Positions 1-5,898 of a stretch of DNA of 13,993 nucleotides are shown piece by piece; within the stretch, counting starts at the first letter, position 1; every line of letters starts with the position of its first letter. Both the position numbers and the translations under genes were made by a program. A model generated the notes under the pieces. The model did not search any database and was not told the DNA's origin. It saw only the letters and a list, made by a program, of their open reading frames with translations. The stretch comes from Coriobacteriia bacterium (GTDB taxonomy: Bacteria; Actinomycetota; Coriobacteriia; Anaerosomatales; SLCP01), in contig SLCP01000094.1 in NCBI GenBank assembly GCA_007125735.1, positions 1 to 13,993 on the forward strand, in the 5' to 3' direction.

Positions 1-107
1 AGGGTCTTGGTGATCGCCGCTGTCAGCGTGGTCTTGCCGTGGTCGACGTGACCGATGGTACCGATGTTGACGTGCGGCTTGGTGCGCTCGAACTTCTTCT
101 TCGCCAT
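1..107 (-). CDS. tuf: Elongation factor Tu, 5' part (runs off the left edge)
   Basis: Only the first 35 codons are in the window. The protein begins MAKKKFERTKPHVNIGTIGH and continues into the GTPase G1 loop GHVDHGKT (residues 19-26), which binds GTP phosphates in all EF-Tu proteins. EF-Tu carries aminoacyl-tRNA to the ribosomal A site. The ATG at 107-105 is supported by a near-perfect Shine-Dalgarno, AAGGAGGAG, at 112-120, and by the invariant N-terminus of the family. It follows tRNA-Met by 135 nt on the same strand and is probably cotranscribed with the tRNA genes, as in tRNA-tufB operons elsewhere. The rest of the gene, and any secE/nusG genes beyond it, cannot be seen. Confidence 0.97.
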   Translation of the reverse strand, partial: MAKKKFERTKPHVNIGTIGHVDHGKTTLTAAITKT

Positions 108-130
108 GAGTCTCCTCCTTACGAGACCTC
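108..130 (-). promoter_or_regulatory. tuf ribosome-binding site inside a small hairpin
   Basis: On the minus strand GAG-G-TCTC (130-123) can pair with GAGA-CTC (114-108), giving 7 pairs with one bulged G. The 8-nt loop GTAAGGAG holds most of the Shine-Dalgarno. The stem ends directly at the ATG. The pairing is seen in the sequence. An effect on initiation, such as displaying the SD to the ribosome, is inference. Confidence 0.4.
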
Positions 131-242
131 TCCGACGGCACCGATCCCCTCGACCGGTGGGTACCGCCTTTGAAGTGCTTGTCTACATACCGTCACTGTC
201 TCCGTCTCTAACGCGGGCCGTGCGGCCACACGTGTGTTGCCT

Positions 243-318
243 TGGTAGCGGTGACTGGATTCGAACCAGTGACTCCACGGGTATGAACCGTGTGCTCTAA
301 CCGCTGAGCTACACCGCC
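243..318 (-). tRNA. tRNA-Met (CAT), elongator type
   Basis: The acceptor stem GGCGGTG/CACCGCT closes with a G-T pair at its end. The anticodon arm is CACGG-TTCATAC-CCGTG with anticodon CAT, and the T arm is ACTGG-TTCGAAT-CCAGT. The encoded CCA is at 245-243. The 5' half is very like the B. subtilis elongator tRNA-Met, and the paired first base argues against the initiator tRNA. A CAT anticodon could also belong to lysidine-modified Ile tRNA, but the body fits Met better. It is the last tRNA before tuf. Confidence 0.93.
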
Positions 319-321
319 GTA

Positions 322-343
322 TCGGTCGCTCGCTACGGACCGA
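322..343 (-). other. Spacer hairpin between tRNA-Thr(GGT) and tRNA-Met
   Basis: Plus-strand TCGGTC (322-327) is complementary to GACCGA (338-343), with a 10-nt loop. An alternative register, 323-346, uses CGGTCG/CGACCG. There is no U-tract, so it is more likely a spacer or processing structure than a terminator. Confidence 0.35.
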
Positions 344-353
344 CCGGTGATGA

Positions 354-430
<77 letters not shown>

Positions 431-438
431 GGGGAGAA

Positions 439-462
439 CGAGAGGCACCGACGTGCCTCTCG
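439..462 (-). other. Perfect 10-bp hairpin between tRNA-Tyr and tRNA-Thr(GGT)
   Basis: CGAGAGGCAC (439-448 on plus) and GTGCCTCTCG (453-462) are exact inverted repeats around a 4-nt loop. They fill most of the 44-nt spacer between the two tRNA genes. No T-run follows on the minus strand (TTCTCCCC comes next), so a Rho-independent terminator is unlikely. A guide for tRNA precursor processing is possible. Confidence 0.55.
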
Positions 463-474
463 GATGATCTTCCG

Positions 475-559
475 TGGTGGGGGCGCCAGGATTCGAACCT
501 GGGTAGGCATAGCCAACGGGTTTACAGCCCGTCCCCTTTAGCCACTCGGGCACACCCCC
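475..559 (-). tRNA. tRNA-Tyr (GTA)
   Basis: This is a class II tRNA of 85 nt including the encoded CCA. The acceptor is GGGGGTG/CGCCCCC, the anticodon arm ACGGG-CTGTAAA-CCCGT has anticodon GTA, and the variable arm is long with a GGC/GCC stem. The T arm is CCAGG-TTCGAAT-CCTGG, the discriminator is A and CCA lies at 477-475. The long variable arm with GTA is diagnostic for bacterial tRNA-Tyr. It is the first tRNA after the promoter at 641-670. Confidence 0.96.
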
Positions 560-640
560 ACATAAAAAAACGACCGCTCTGTGCACTTATCAAGTTACTG
601 CATGATGCGCCACCGGAACGTCAGGCTCCGAGGCATACGG

Positions 641-670
641 ATAGTACTCCAAGGATTCTCAGGGTGTCAA
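641..670 (-). promoter_or_regulatory. Housekeeping promoter for the tRNA-Tyr/Thr/Met-tuf unit
   Basis: The minus strand carries a perfect -35 TTGACA (670-665), an 18-nt spacer and a -10 TACTAT (646-641, 4 of 6 consensus). The expected start is near 634, giving a leader of about 75 nt before tRNA-Tyr. The position, after a hairpin that could end the previous unit and before the tRNA run, fits a strong stable-RNA promoter. No start site has been measured. Confidence 0.6.
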
Positions 671-733
671 CGACGACAACGGCCCCGGGCGTGGCCATTT
701 CGTGCCTGAGGCGCGTACGCCCGATACACGCAG

Positions 734-767
734 GGACCCGGTCTGGACTTCAGTCCGAACCGGGTCC
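734..767 (-). terminator. Long GC-rich hairpin downstream of tRNA-Thr(TGT)
   Basis: The two arms, GGACCCGGT (734-742) and ACCGGGTCC (759-767), pair perfectly, then extend inward after one C/A mismatch through TGGAC/GTCCG (one G-T pair). The result is about 15 pairs with a tetraloop. It begins 12 nt after the CCA end of tRNA-Thr(TGT). No T-run follows, so it may be a weak terminator or a 3'-processing and stability element. It separates the sigH/tRNA-Thr unit from the promoter at 641-670. Confidence 0.5.
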
Positions 768-778
768 ACGCGACTCGA

Positions 779-853
779 TGGAGCTGGCGGAGGGAGTCGA
801 ACCCACAACCTACTGCTTACAAGGCAGTTGCTCTGCCATTGAGCTACGCCAGC
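779..853 (-). tRNA. tRNA-Thr (TGT)
   Basis: The acceptor GCTGGCG/CGCCAGC is fully paired. The anticodon arm is ACTGC-CTTGTAA-GCAGT with anticodon TGT, reading ACA and ACG. The T arm is GTGGG-TTCGACT-CCCTC, whose closing pairs are imperfect. The discriminator is T and CCA is encoded at 781-779. It lies 88 nt after sigH and corresponds in place and anticodon to thrU, the first tRNA of the E. coli tufB operon. Confidence 0.95.
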
Positions 854-863
854 GACGCGCCCT

Positions 864-869
864 ATTGTA
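864..869 (-). promoter_or_regulatory. Possible -10 element just before tRNA-Thr(TGT)
   Basis: TACAAT (869-864 on minus) matches 5 of 6 bases of TATAAT and would start RNA about 4 nt before the mature tRNA end. No TTGACA-like -35 lies 16-19 nt upstream. The tRNA may instead be read through from sigH. Confidence 0.3.
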
Positions 870-941
870 GAGGCGGTCGCATCGACGCGCTACCCACGGC
901 CTGCTGCCACTCGATCGCTCGCGCCCGTAGCGACGCACGCA

Positions 942-1592
942 TCAACATGCGCGACACTTGGCGATCTGGACCTCGATCTTGCGTTTGATGCGCTGCAGGG
1001 CGTTGTCGACCGCCTTGGGATGCCGTCCGAGACGCTCTGCGATCTCTTGGTACGTCCACCCCCGCATGTACGCTCTCAGCACATCGGCCTCGAACGCGGA
1101 GAGCGAATCGGTGAAGCCACGCCGGATGAACTCCGCCTCCCACGCATGGATGACTATCTCCGCAGGGTCGCAGATGTCACGAGCCGCAAGGATGTCTTCG
1201 AAGAGGCGCTCGCCCTGGTCTTCGGTACCGACAGGCCGACTCAGGGAGACGTACGCGTTGAGTGGTGCGTGCTTGTGGCGCGTCGCGGTCTTCACGGCGG
1301 TGATCATCTGTCGCGTGACGCACAGTTCGGCGAAGGACCGGAACGATGCCTGGTGCGACGGGTCGTAATCGCGTATCGCCTTGAACAGGCCGACGAGGCC
1401 CTCCTGGATGATGTCGTCGCGGTCCCCGCCTACGAGGAAGTACGACCGCGCCTTACACCGAACGAGACTACGATACTTGCGAATAAGAGCGGTCGATGCA
1501 CTTTGGTCGCCCGAACGGGCGGCCAACACGAGCGCCAGGTCGTCGGTAGATCCGCTCGTCTGCCGTTCCGGTGATGCCTTTGCACGCTCCAC
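942..1592 (-). CDS. sigH: RNA polymerase sigma factor of the SigH (Spo0H) family
   Basis: A 216-residue sigma-70 family factor. Residues about 38-107 are region 2, with the blocks ARSYFLVGGDRDDIIQEG and FAELCVTRQMITAVKTATRH that closely match B. subtilis SigH. Residues about 158-207 are region 4, with a helix-turn-helix at 179-200 (TYQEIAERLGRHPKAVDNAL). In Bacillus SigH drives early sporulation and competence genes; the role here is not known. I chose the GTG at 1592 because GGGGAGGGGG lies 6-10 nt upstream and the length (216) matches B. subtilis (218). A GTG at 1622 in the same frame would add 10 residues but has no ribosome-binding site. Its place after yacP is the same as in Bacillus; there rpmG-secE follow, whereas here tRNAs and tuf do. 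Confidence 0.93.
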   Translation of the reverse strand: MERAKASPERQTSGSTDDLALVLAARSGDQSASTALIRKYRSLVRCKARSYFLVGGDRDDIIQEGLVGLFKAIRDYDPSHQASFRSFAELCVTRQMITAVKTATRHKHAPLNAYVSLSRPVGTEDQGERLFEDILAARDICDPAEIVIHAWEAEFIRRGFTDSLSAFEADVLRAYMRGWTYQEIAERLGRHPKAVDNALQRIKRKIEVQIAKCRAC

Positions 1593-1670
1593 GCAGGACC
1601 CCCTCCCCGCCGGGCTCTCCACAAAGGAGAGCGGGGATGCGGGTATGCCGGCCGCACATCCCTACGTTAG

Positions 1671-1698
1671 ACGATAGCGTGTCGACGGGGGTAGTCAA
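1671..1698 (-). promoter_or_regulatory. Probable promoter for sigH
   Basis: In the 168-nt gap between yacP and sigH the minus strand has TTGACT (1698-1693), a 16-nt spacer and TATCGT (1676-1671). This is 5 of 6 and 4 of 6 to the vegetative consensus, with the start expected near 1664. The leader to GTG 1592 would be about 70 nt. No SigH-type promoter for self-regulation was evident. Confidence 0.4.
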
Positions 1699-1760
1699 CA
1701 TTGTGAATAATGAAACGTTCAGACGTGTCATACGGTATACGTTGCACGATGAGCGGTCGC

Positions 1761-2279
1761 TTATCTATGATGTCCGCGCGACCAACGTGTGAGTTCGTCC
1801 AAAGTGGCGGAGTCGAGTCGCTCGGACAGCGTGGACTTCGTCGACCCGGACGGATTCGATTCGGAGCGGAGTTCATCTTCGCCGAGGACCTCATCGATGA
1901 AGTCGCGCGCGGACATCCGCTGCACGCCCGAGCCCATTACCGACCACTGCGTCTGCGCATCGGAAGACACGACCGTGACCCGTCTTCCGGAAGCCCGTGC
2001 CTCCGAAGCGAGGCGCTCGACGACCGAGTCAGCGGACGAACCGTGCGCGGAGAACACGACGTCGATACCGGCGACTCGTTCGGGCGCCCCGTCCGCATGC
2101 GGGTTGCCCCCGGCATCGAACACGATCGTCGCGGTCCACTCACCGTACGCATACCCGGCCACGTCAGACACGAGCCGCGTGCGAGCCGCATCCGGATCCC
2201 TCTCGAAGAGACGAGCGTACGGCCCTCCCGGCTGGCGGATCACATTGTAGCCGTCGACGATCAACACCGCGCGACTCAC
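1761..2279 (-). CDS. rae1: NYN-domain ribonuclease, YacP/Rae1 family
   Basis: A 172-residue protein of the YacP family (DUF901, PIN-like NYN fold). It opens with VLIVDGYNVI (residues 5-14). Acidic residues likely to hold metal are D9, D55 (IVFDAGG), D84 (SSADSVVE) and D107 (VSSDAQTQW). The block QWSVMGSGVQRMSARDF matches the B. subtilis protein closely, as does the tail LTRWSRG. B. subtilis Rae1 cuts mRNA within the ribosomal A site during translation; the same activity is inferred here. The GTG at 2279 is chosen because it starts 4 nt after the rlmB stop and gives the family N-terminus; GAGGGA upstream is a modest ribosome-binding site. It is coexpressed with rlmB, a ribosome modification gene. 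Confidence 0.9.
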   Translation of the reverse strand: MSRAVLIVDGYNVIRQPGGPYARLFERDPDAARTRLVSDVAGYAYGEWTATIVFDAGGNPHADGAPERVAGIDVVFSAHGSSADSVVERLASEARASGRRVTVVSSDAQTQWSVMGSGVQRMSARDFIDEVLGEDELRSESNPSGSTKSTLSERLDSATLDELTRWSRGHHR

Positions 2280-2283
2280 CGGA

Positions 2284-3012
2284 TCACGTCCCTCGCCGTA
2301 CCCACTCGAACATGAGGACGCTCGCAGCGTGTGCGACGTTGAGCGACTCGACCGACCCGGCAACGGGCAGGCGAACCAGCAGGTCGCACGTCGTCTCGAC
2401 AAGCCGGGCCAGTCCCTCCCCTTCGGCTCCCATCACGAGGGCGATGCGGCCTTCGAGCGGTGCCTCCCAGGCGACCATGTCGGCCTTCTCCGATGCCCCG
2501 ATGACCCAGTATCCGGCGTCCTTCAGGCGGCCGAGCACCTGCACGATGTTCGCCTCGCGCGCCACCGGCAGGTGCGCGAGCGCCCCGGCCGAGGTCTTCT
2601 GCGCAACTGCTCCCACCTGGGCCGAGCGTGCCTTGGGCACCACGAGCCCGTCGGCGCCGGCGACCTCGGCGGAGCGCGCTATCGCACCGAGATTACCCTC
2701 ATCGGTGAGGTGATCGAGCACGACCACGAGACTGCGTGGGCGGTCGGCTGCGGAGGCGATGATCTCGGCCAGCGGAGTGTAGACGAACGGGGCCGCTTCC
2801 GCAGCCACGCCCTGGTGAGCACCCCGGACGCTTCGCTCGTCGAGCACGTGGCGCGGTACCGTCTTGACCGGTACACCTGCCTCGGCCGCAAGGCGGCGCA
2901 CGTCCTCGACGGGCGCACCCTTCGTCCCTGAAGCGATAAGGACCTCCGTGATCTCGATGCCGGCGCGCAGGGCCTCGATGACCGCGTTACGCCCCTCGAT
3001 GAGGGCGGACAT
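2284..3012 (-). CDS. rlmB: 23S rRNA (guanosine-2'-O)-methyltransferase RlmB (TrmH/SpoU family)
   Basis: A 242-residue SPOUT methyltransferase. The N-terminal substrate-binding domain begins EGRNAVIEALRAG (6-18). The SpoU motifs are all present: motif 1 NLGAIARSAE (107-116, with N107 and R113), motif 2 MGAEGEGL (194-201) and motif 3 GSVESLNVAHA (219-229, with S223 and N225) in the knot. RlmB methylates the 2'-O of G2251 (E. coli numbering) in the peptidyl transferase P loop. The ATG has GGGAG 9 nt upstream. The gene starts 5 nt after cysS, in the slot that usually follows mrnC in Firmicutes; no mrnC is present. A tRNA target (TrmH) is less likely given the N-terminal domain and the context. 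Confidence 0.93.
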   Translation of the reverse strand: MSALIEGRNAVIEALRAGIEITEVLIASGTKGAPVEDVRRLAAEAGVPVKTVPRHVLDERSVRGAHQGVAAEAAPFVYTPLAEIIASAADRPRSLVVVLDHLTDEGNLGAIARSAEVAGADGLVVPKARSAQVGAVAQKTSAGALAHLPVAREANIVQVLGRLKDAGYWVIGASEKADMVAWEAPLEGRIALVMGAEGEGLARLVETTCDLLVRLPVAGSVESLNVAHAASVLMFEWVRRGT

Positions 3013-3017
3013 CCGTC

Positions 3018-4514
3018 TCAGCTCCCTGGCGTGAAGGTGACGCGCGCACCGTGCGCGGTGTCCTCCACCGCGATACCGAGGCGCCCAAGCCCATCACGTA
3101 CCGCGTCTGCTGCGGCCCAGTTGCGGTCAGTACGGGCTGCCGCGCGTGCCGCAAGGAGGGCATCCACCGCCCCCGCCGGGTCGTCTCCGCCATACCCGGC
3201 GAGCTCTCTCGCCAACCCCACGACCTCGGGCGGGTAGCCCTGTCTGCGCGCCGTGCCGATCTCGAGGCCGAGCGAACCGAGGCTCTCGATGATGACGTCC
3301 TCGACCTCGGAGAGAGCGACGAGGTCGGCCGTCGCCATCGCCGCATCGCTCGCGGTGATGAAGGTGTTCGCGGCGCGTACGAGTTCGAAGATCGCGCCAA
3401 GAGCGCCGGCCGTGTTGAAGTCGTCATCCATCTCCGCCACGAACGAGTCCCGCGCAGCTGCGATCGCCGCTTCGAGGCGTTCGCGGTCCTCGGCAGGACG
3501 ACCCTCGTGGGCCGGCGTGGTGCCCCTGGCCCAACGGATGTTGCGGACGAGGGTGTCGATGCGATCGTACGCCGACCGCGCCTCATCGAGGCGGTCGAGC
3601 GAGAAGTCGAGCGGGCTGCGGTAGTGGGTCTGCAGCATGAGCATGCGGACCACCGGCGCTGGATACCGATCGAGTACCTCGCGCAAGAGCATGAAGTTGC
3701 CGAGCGACTTGCTCATCTTCTCAGCATTGACCTGAAGCAGGCCGCCGTGCATCCAGTAGCGGGCGAACGGCTGGCCGGTCGCAGCCTCTGACTGGGCGAT
3801 CTCGTTCTCGTGGTGCGGGAAGATCAGATCGCTTGCCCCGCCATGGATGTCGAACGAGGCACCGAGTTCTTTCTCGCTCATGACGCTGCACTCGAGGTGC
3901 CAACCGGGACGACCCTCGCCCCACGGGCTCGGCCAGTGCGGTTCGCCGGGCTTGGCTGCTTTCCAGAGCGCGAAGTCGAGCGGGTCGCGCTTGCGCTCAT
4001 CGACGTCGACCCGTGCCCCCGAGCGCATCTCGTCGATGTCGCGTCCGGAAAGCTTCCCGTAGCCGGGAAATGAGCGGACCGAGAAGTACACGTCACCCTC
4101 GACCTCGTAGGCGTGCCCTTGCTCGATGAGCTGTTCGGTCATCGCTATCATCTCGGGAATGGTCTCGGTAGCACGGGGCTGCACCGTAGGCTTCTCGACG
4201 CCGAGTTCGCGCATCGCGTCGAGGAACGCCTCGGTGTAGACGCGGGCGAGCTCCTCGGCAGTGGTGTTCTCCTCGGCGGCTCGTGCGATGATCTTGTCGT
4301 CCACGTCGGTGATGTTCTGTACGTACGTGACAGCGAACCCACGCCATGCGAGGTAGCGGCGGATCACGTCGAACGTGAGGAACGTGCGTGCGTTGCCGAT
4401 ATGGATGTGGTTGTAGACCGTGGGACCGCACACGTACATCGCGACGGCGCCCTCTTCGCGAGGGATGAACTCCTCCTTGCGGCGGGTCAAGGTGTTGTAC
4501 AGGCGAATGGTCAT
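3018..4514 (-). CDS. cysS: Cysteinyl-tRNA synthetase
   Basis: A 498-residue class Ia synthetase that charges tRNA-Cys. The signature HIGN (38-41, within HIHIGNAR) and KMSKS (266-270) are intact. The zinc site that selects cysteine is complete: C29 in YVCGPTVY, C209 in WHLECS, H234 and E238 in FPHHENE, nearly the same numbers as E. coli. The C-terminal part (about 320-498) holds the helical DALR-like and anticodon-binding region, somewhat longer than the E. coli enzyme (461 residues) and Ala-rich. The ATG has GAGGAG 7 nt upstream. It lies 24 nt after cysE, so serine acetylation for cysteine synthesis and cysteine charging are probably coexpressed, as in Bacillus. The length and motifs fit CysS rather than the mycothiol ligase MshC. 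Confidence 0.97.
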   Translation of the reverse strand: MTIRLYNTLTRRKEEFIPREEGAVAMYVCGPTVYNHIHIGNARTFLTFDVIRRYLAWRGFAVTYVQNITDVDDKIIARAAEENTTAEELARVYTEAFLDAMRELGVEKPTVQPRATETIPEMIAMTEQLIEQGHAYEVEGDVYFSVRSFPGYGKLSGRDIDEMRSGARVDVDERKRDPLDFALWKAAKPGEPHWPSPWGEGRPGWHLECSVMSEKELGASFDIHGGASDLIFPHHENEIAQSEAATGQPFARYWMHGGLLQVNAEKMSKSLGNFMLLREVLDRYPAPVVRMLMLQTHYRSPLDFSLDRLDEARSAYDRIDTLVRNIRWARGTTPAHEGRPAEDRERLEAAIAAARDSFVAEMDDDFNTAGALGAIFELVRAANTFITASDAAMATADLVALSEVEDVIIESLGSLGLEIGTARRQGYPPEVVGLARELAGYGGDDPAGAVDALLAARAAARTDRNWAAADAVRDGLGRLGIAVEDTAHGARVTFTPGS

Positions 4515-4538
4515 CCGGTCACTCCTCGGTGGCGTCGG

Positions 4539-5273
4539 TCAGATATCACAGCTCTCCCCTGCTCCCTCACCTTTCGCGGGAACTGCCGGCGCATCACCAA
4601 GCGCGGGGAACGGCGGCTCAAGACGCTCCGCGCTCGCCATCTCGTCGGCGGTCAGCCGCGCCTCGAGGCGGTCGATCCGCCGCTGCATGCAACGGAACAT
4701 CTCGACCACGGGATCGGGAAGGTCTTCGTGGTGCAGATCGATCGCGTCGATCTTGCGCCCCTCGCGCACCACGACCCGCCCGGGGATCCCGACCACGGTG
4801 CAATTGGGCGGCACGTCGTGGACGACGACGGCACCTCCGCCGACCCGGCTACCTCGCCCGATCGTGATGTCACCGAGCACCGCAGCCCCCACACCGACCA
4901 CCACACAGTCCTCAAGTGTCGGGTGCCGTTTCCCCCGCTCCTTGCCGGTGCCGCCGAGCGTCACGCCCTGGTAGACGGTGACATCGTCGCCGATCACGCT
5001 CGTCTCGCCGATGACGACACCCATCCCGTGGTCGATGAAGAAGCGCCTGCCGATGCTGGCGCCGGGGTGGATCTCGATGCCGGTCCAGAAGCGAGCGTGC
5101 TGCGAGAGCCATCGGGCAAGCCCCCGGCGCCGGTGCCTCCACAGCCAGTTGTTCACCCGGTGCCACCACAGCGCGTGCAAGCCCGGGTAGTTGAGGAGCA
5201 CGCTCCACGTGGATATCGCGGCAGGGTCACGCTCCTTGACCGCGCGTATGTCCTCTCTGGCACGCTCGAACAC
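4539..5273 (-). CDS. cysE: Serine O-acetyltransferase
   Basis: A 244-residue enzyme making O-acetylserine from serine and acetyl-CoA, the first step of cysteine synthesis. The N-terminus (V)FERAREDIRAVKERDPA is typical of CysE. From about residue 64 comes the left-handed beta-helix of hexapeptide repeats, with the active site FFIDHGMGVVIGE (H82), the loop GVTLGGTG and KRHPT (H118). The GTG at 5273 is preferred, with GGGAGGACC directly before it; another in-frame GTG at 5339 has no such site and lacks family similarity. The tail after about 175 is longer than in B. subtilis (217 residues in total), rich in Ala/Pro/Glu, and ends SCDI. A C-terminal Ile is the residue by which CysE docks into CysK in the cysteine synthase complex, but its role here is untested. 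Confidence 0.94.
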   Translation of the reverse strand: MFERAREDIRAVKERDPAAISTWSVLLNYPGLHALWWHRVNNWLWRHRRRGLARWLSQHARFWTGIEIHPGASIGRRFFIDHGMGVVIGETSVIGDDVTVYQGVTLGGTGKERGKRHPTLEDCVVVGVGAAVLGDITIGRGSRVGGGAVVVHDVPPNCTVVGIPGRVVVREGRKIDAIDLHHEDLPDPVVEMFRCMQRRIDRLEARLTADEMASAERLEPPFPALGDAPAVPAKGEGAGESCDI

Positions 5274-5418
5274 GGGTCCTCCCGGTACAGCTGCGGCCTC
5301 AGGGAGACCGCCCCTACCTGCGACGGCTATCCCGCACACGGTACCACGTCATCTGCCGGCCGAGGAGCCCGGACGCATCAGACGGGAGCCGTGCGGCGCA
5401 ACGCCGAGCGCTGTCTGC
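5274..5418 (-). promoter_or_regulatory. cysE leader with a stem covering the ribosome-binding site
   Basis: This 145-nt gap follows ispF. On the minus strand GGTCTCCC (5309-5302) pairs with GGGAGGACC (5283-5275), giving 8 pairs with one bulge and an 18-nt loop. The stem hides the Shine-Dalgarno of cysE. About 30 nt further upstream is GTGGTACCG (5347-5339), which resembles the core of a T-box. No convincing promoter was found. The stem is seen in the sequence; regulation of cysE translation is inference. Confidence 0.35.
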
Positions 5419-5898
5419 TCAGCCGCTGGCGCGCTCGAGAAGCACGACGGCGTACGCGGCGACACCCTCTTCGCGACCGGCGAACCCGAGTCCCTCCGTC
5501 GTCGTCGCCTTCACGCCCACCGCCTCGACCTCGACGCCGAGCGCTTCGGCGAGGTTGGCACGCATAGCGTCTCGATAGGGGGACACGCGGGGACGCTCCA
5601 GCACGAGCACGGTGTCGGCATCGATCAGGCGCCAGCCTGCGTCCCGCATCATGCCCGCCACCCGCGCGAGTAGATCGATGCTGCAAGCGTCGGCGTATGC
5701 CGGATCGCTGTCCGGGAAGTGCGCGCCGAGGTCTCCAGCTCGCATCGCTGAGATAATGGCGTCGGTCAGCGCGTGCGCGAGTACGTCGGCGTCGGAGTGG
5801 CCGATCAGGCCCATCTCGTGCGGCACGTCGACGCCGCCGAGCACGAGCGGGCGGCCCTCGGTGAATGCGTGTACGTCGTATCCGATCCCCACCCTCAT
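5419..5898 (-). CDS. ispF: 2-C-methyl-D-erythritol 2,4-cyclodiphosphate synthase
   Basis: A 159-residue enzyme of the MEP pathway that cyclises CDP-ME 2-phosphate to MEcPP with release of CMP. The metal ligands D8 and H10 (GIGYDVHAF) and H42 (VLAHAL) sit at the same numbers as in E. coli IspF. H34-S35 in GHSDADVL and the trimer-core region KATTTEGLGFAGR (about 129-141) are also present. The ATG at 5898 has AAGGAGGG 6 nt upstream and overlaps the ispD stop as ATGA, so the two are translationally coupled. The protein has the usual family length. An in-frame start six codons earlier is less likely. Confidence 0.97.
   Translation of the reverse strand: MRVGIGYDVHAFTEGRPLVLGGVDVPHEMGLIGHSDADVLAHALTDAIISAMRAGDLGAHFPDSDPAYADACSIDLLARVAGMMRDAGWRLIDADTVLVLERPRVSPYRDAMRANLAEALGVEVEAVGVKATTTEGLGFAGREEGVAAYAVVLLERASG

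Noticed and set aside
564..570. T7 run on the minus strand just before tRNA-Tyr, as in a terminator
   Set aside because: No stable stem precedes it, and it lies between a good promoter and the tRNA it should drive.
1722..1740. GTATAC and ACGT-rich palindromes between yacP and sigH as an operator
   Set aside because: They are short, common motifs with no consistent spacing and no known regulator match.
4113..5567. 484-codon open frame on the plus strand over cysS, cysE and ispF
   Set aside because: It crosses three well-supported genes and their gaps; the protein is Arg/Pro/His-rich without domains, typical of an antisense shadow.
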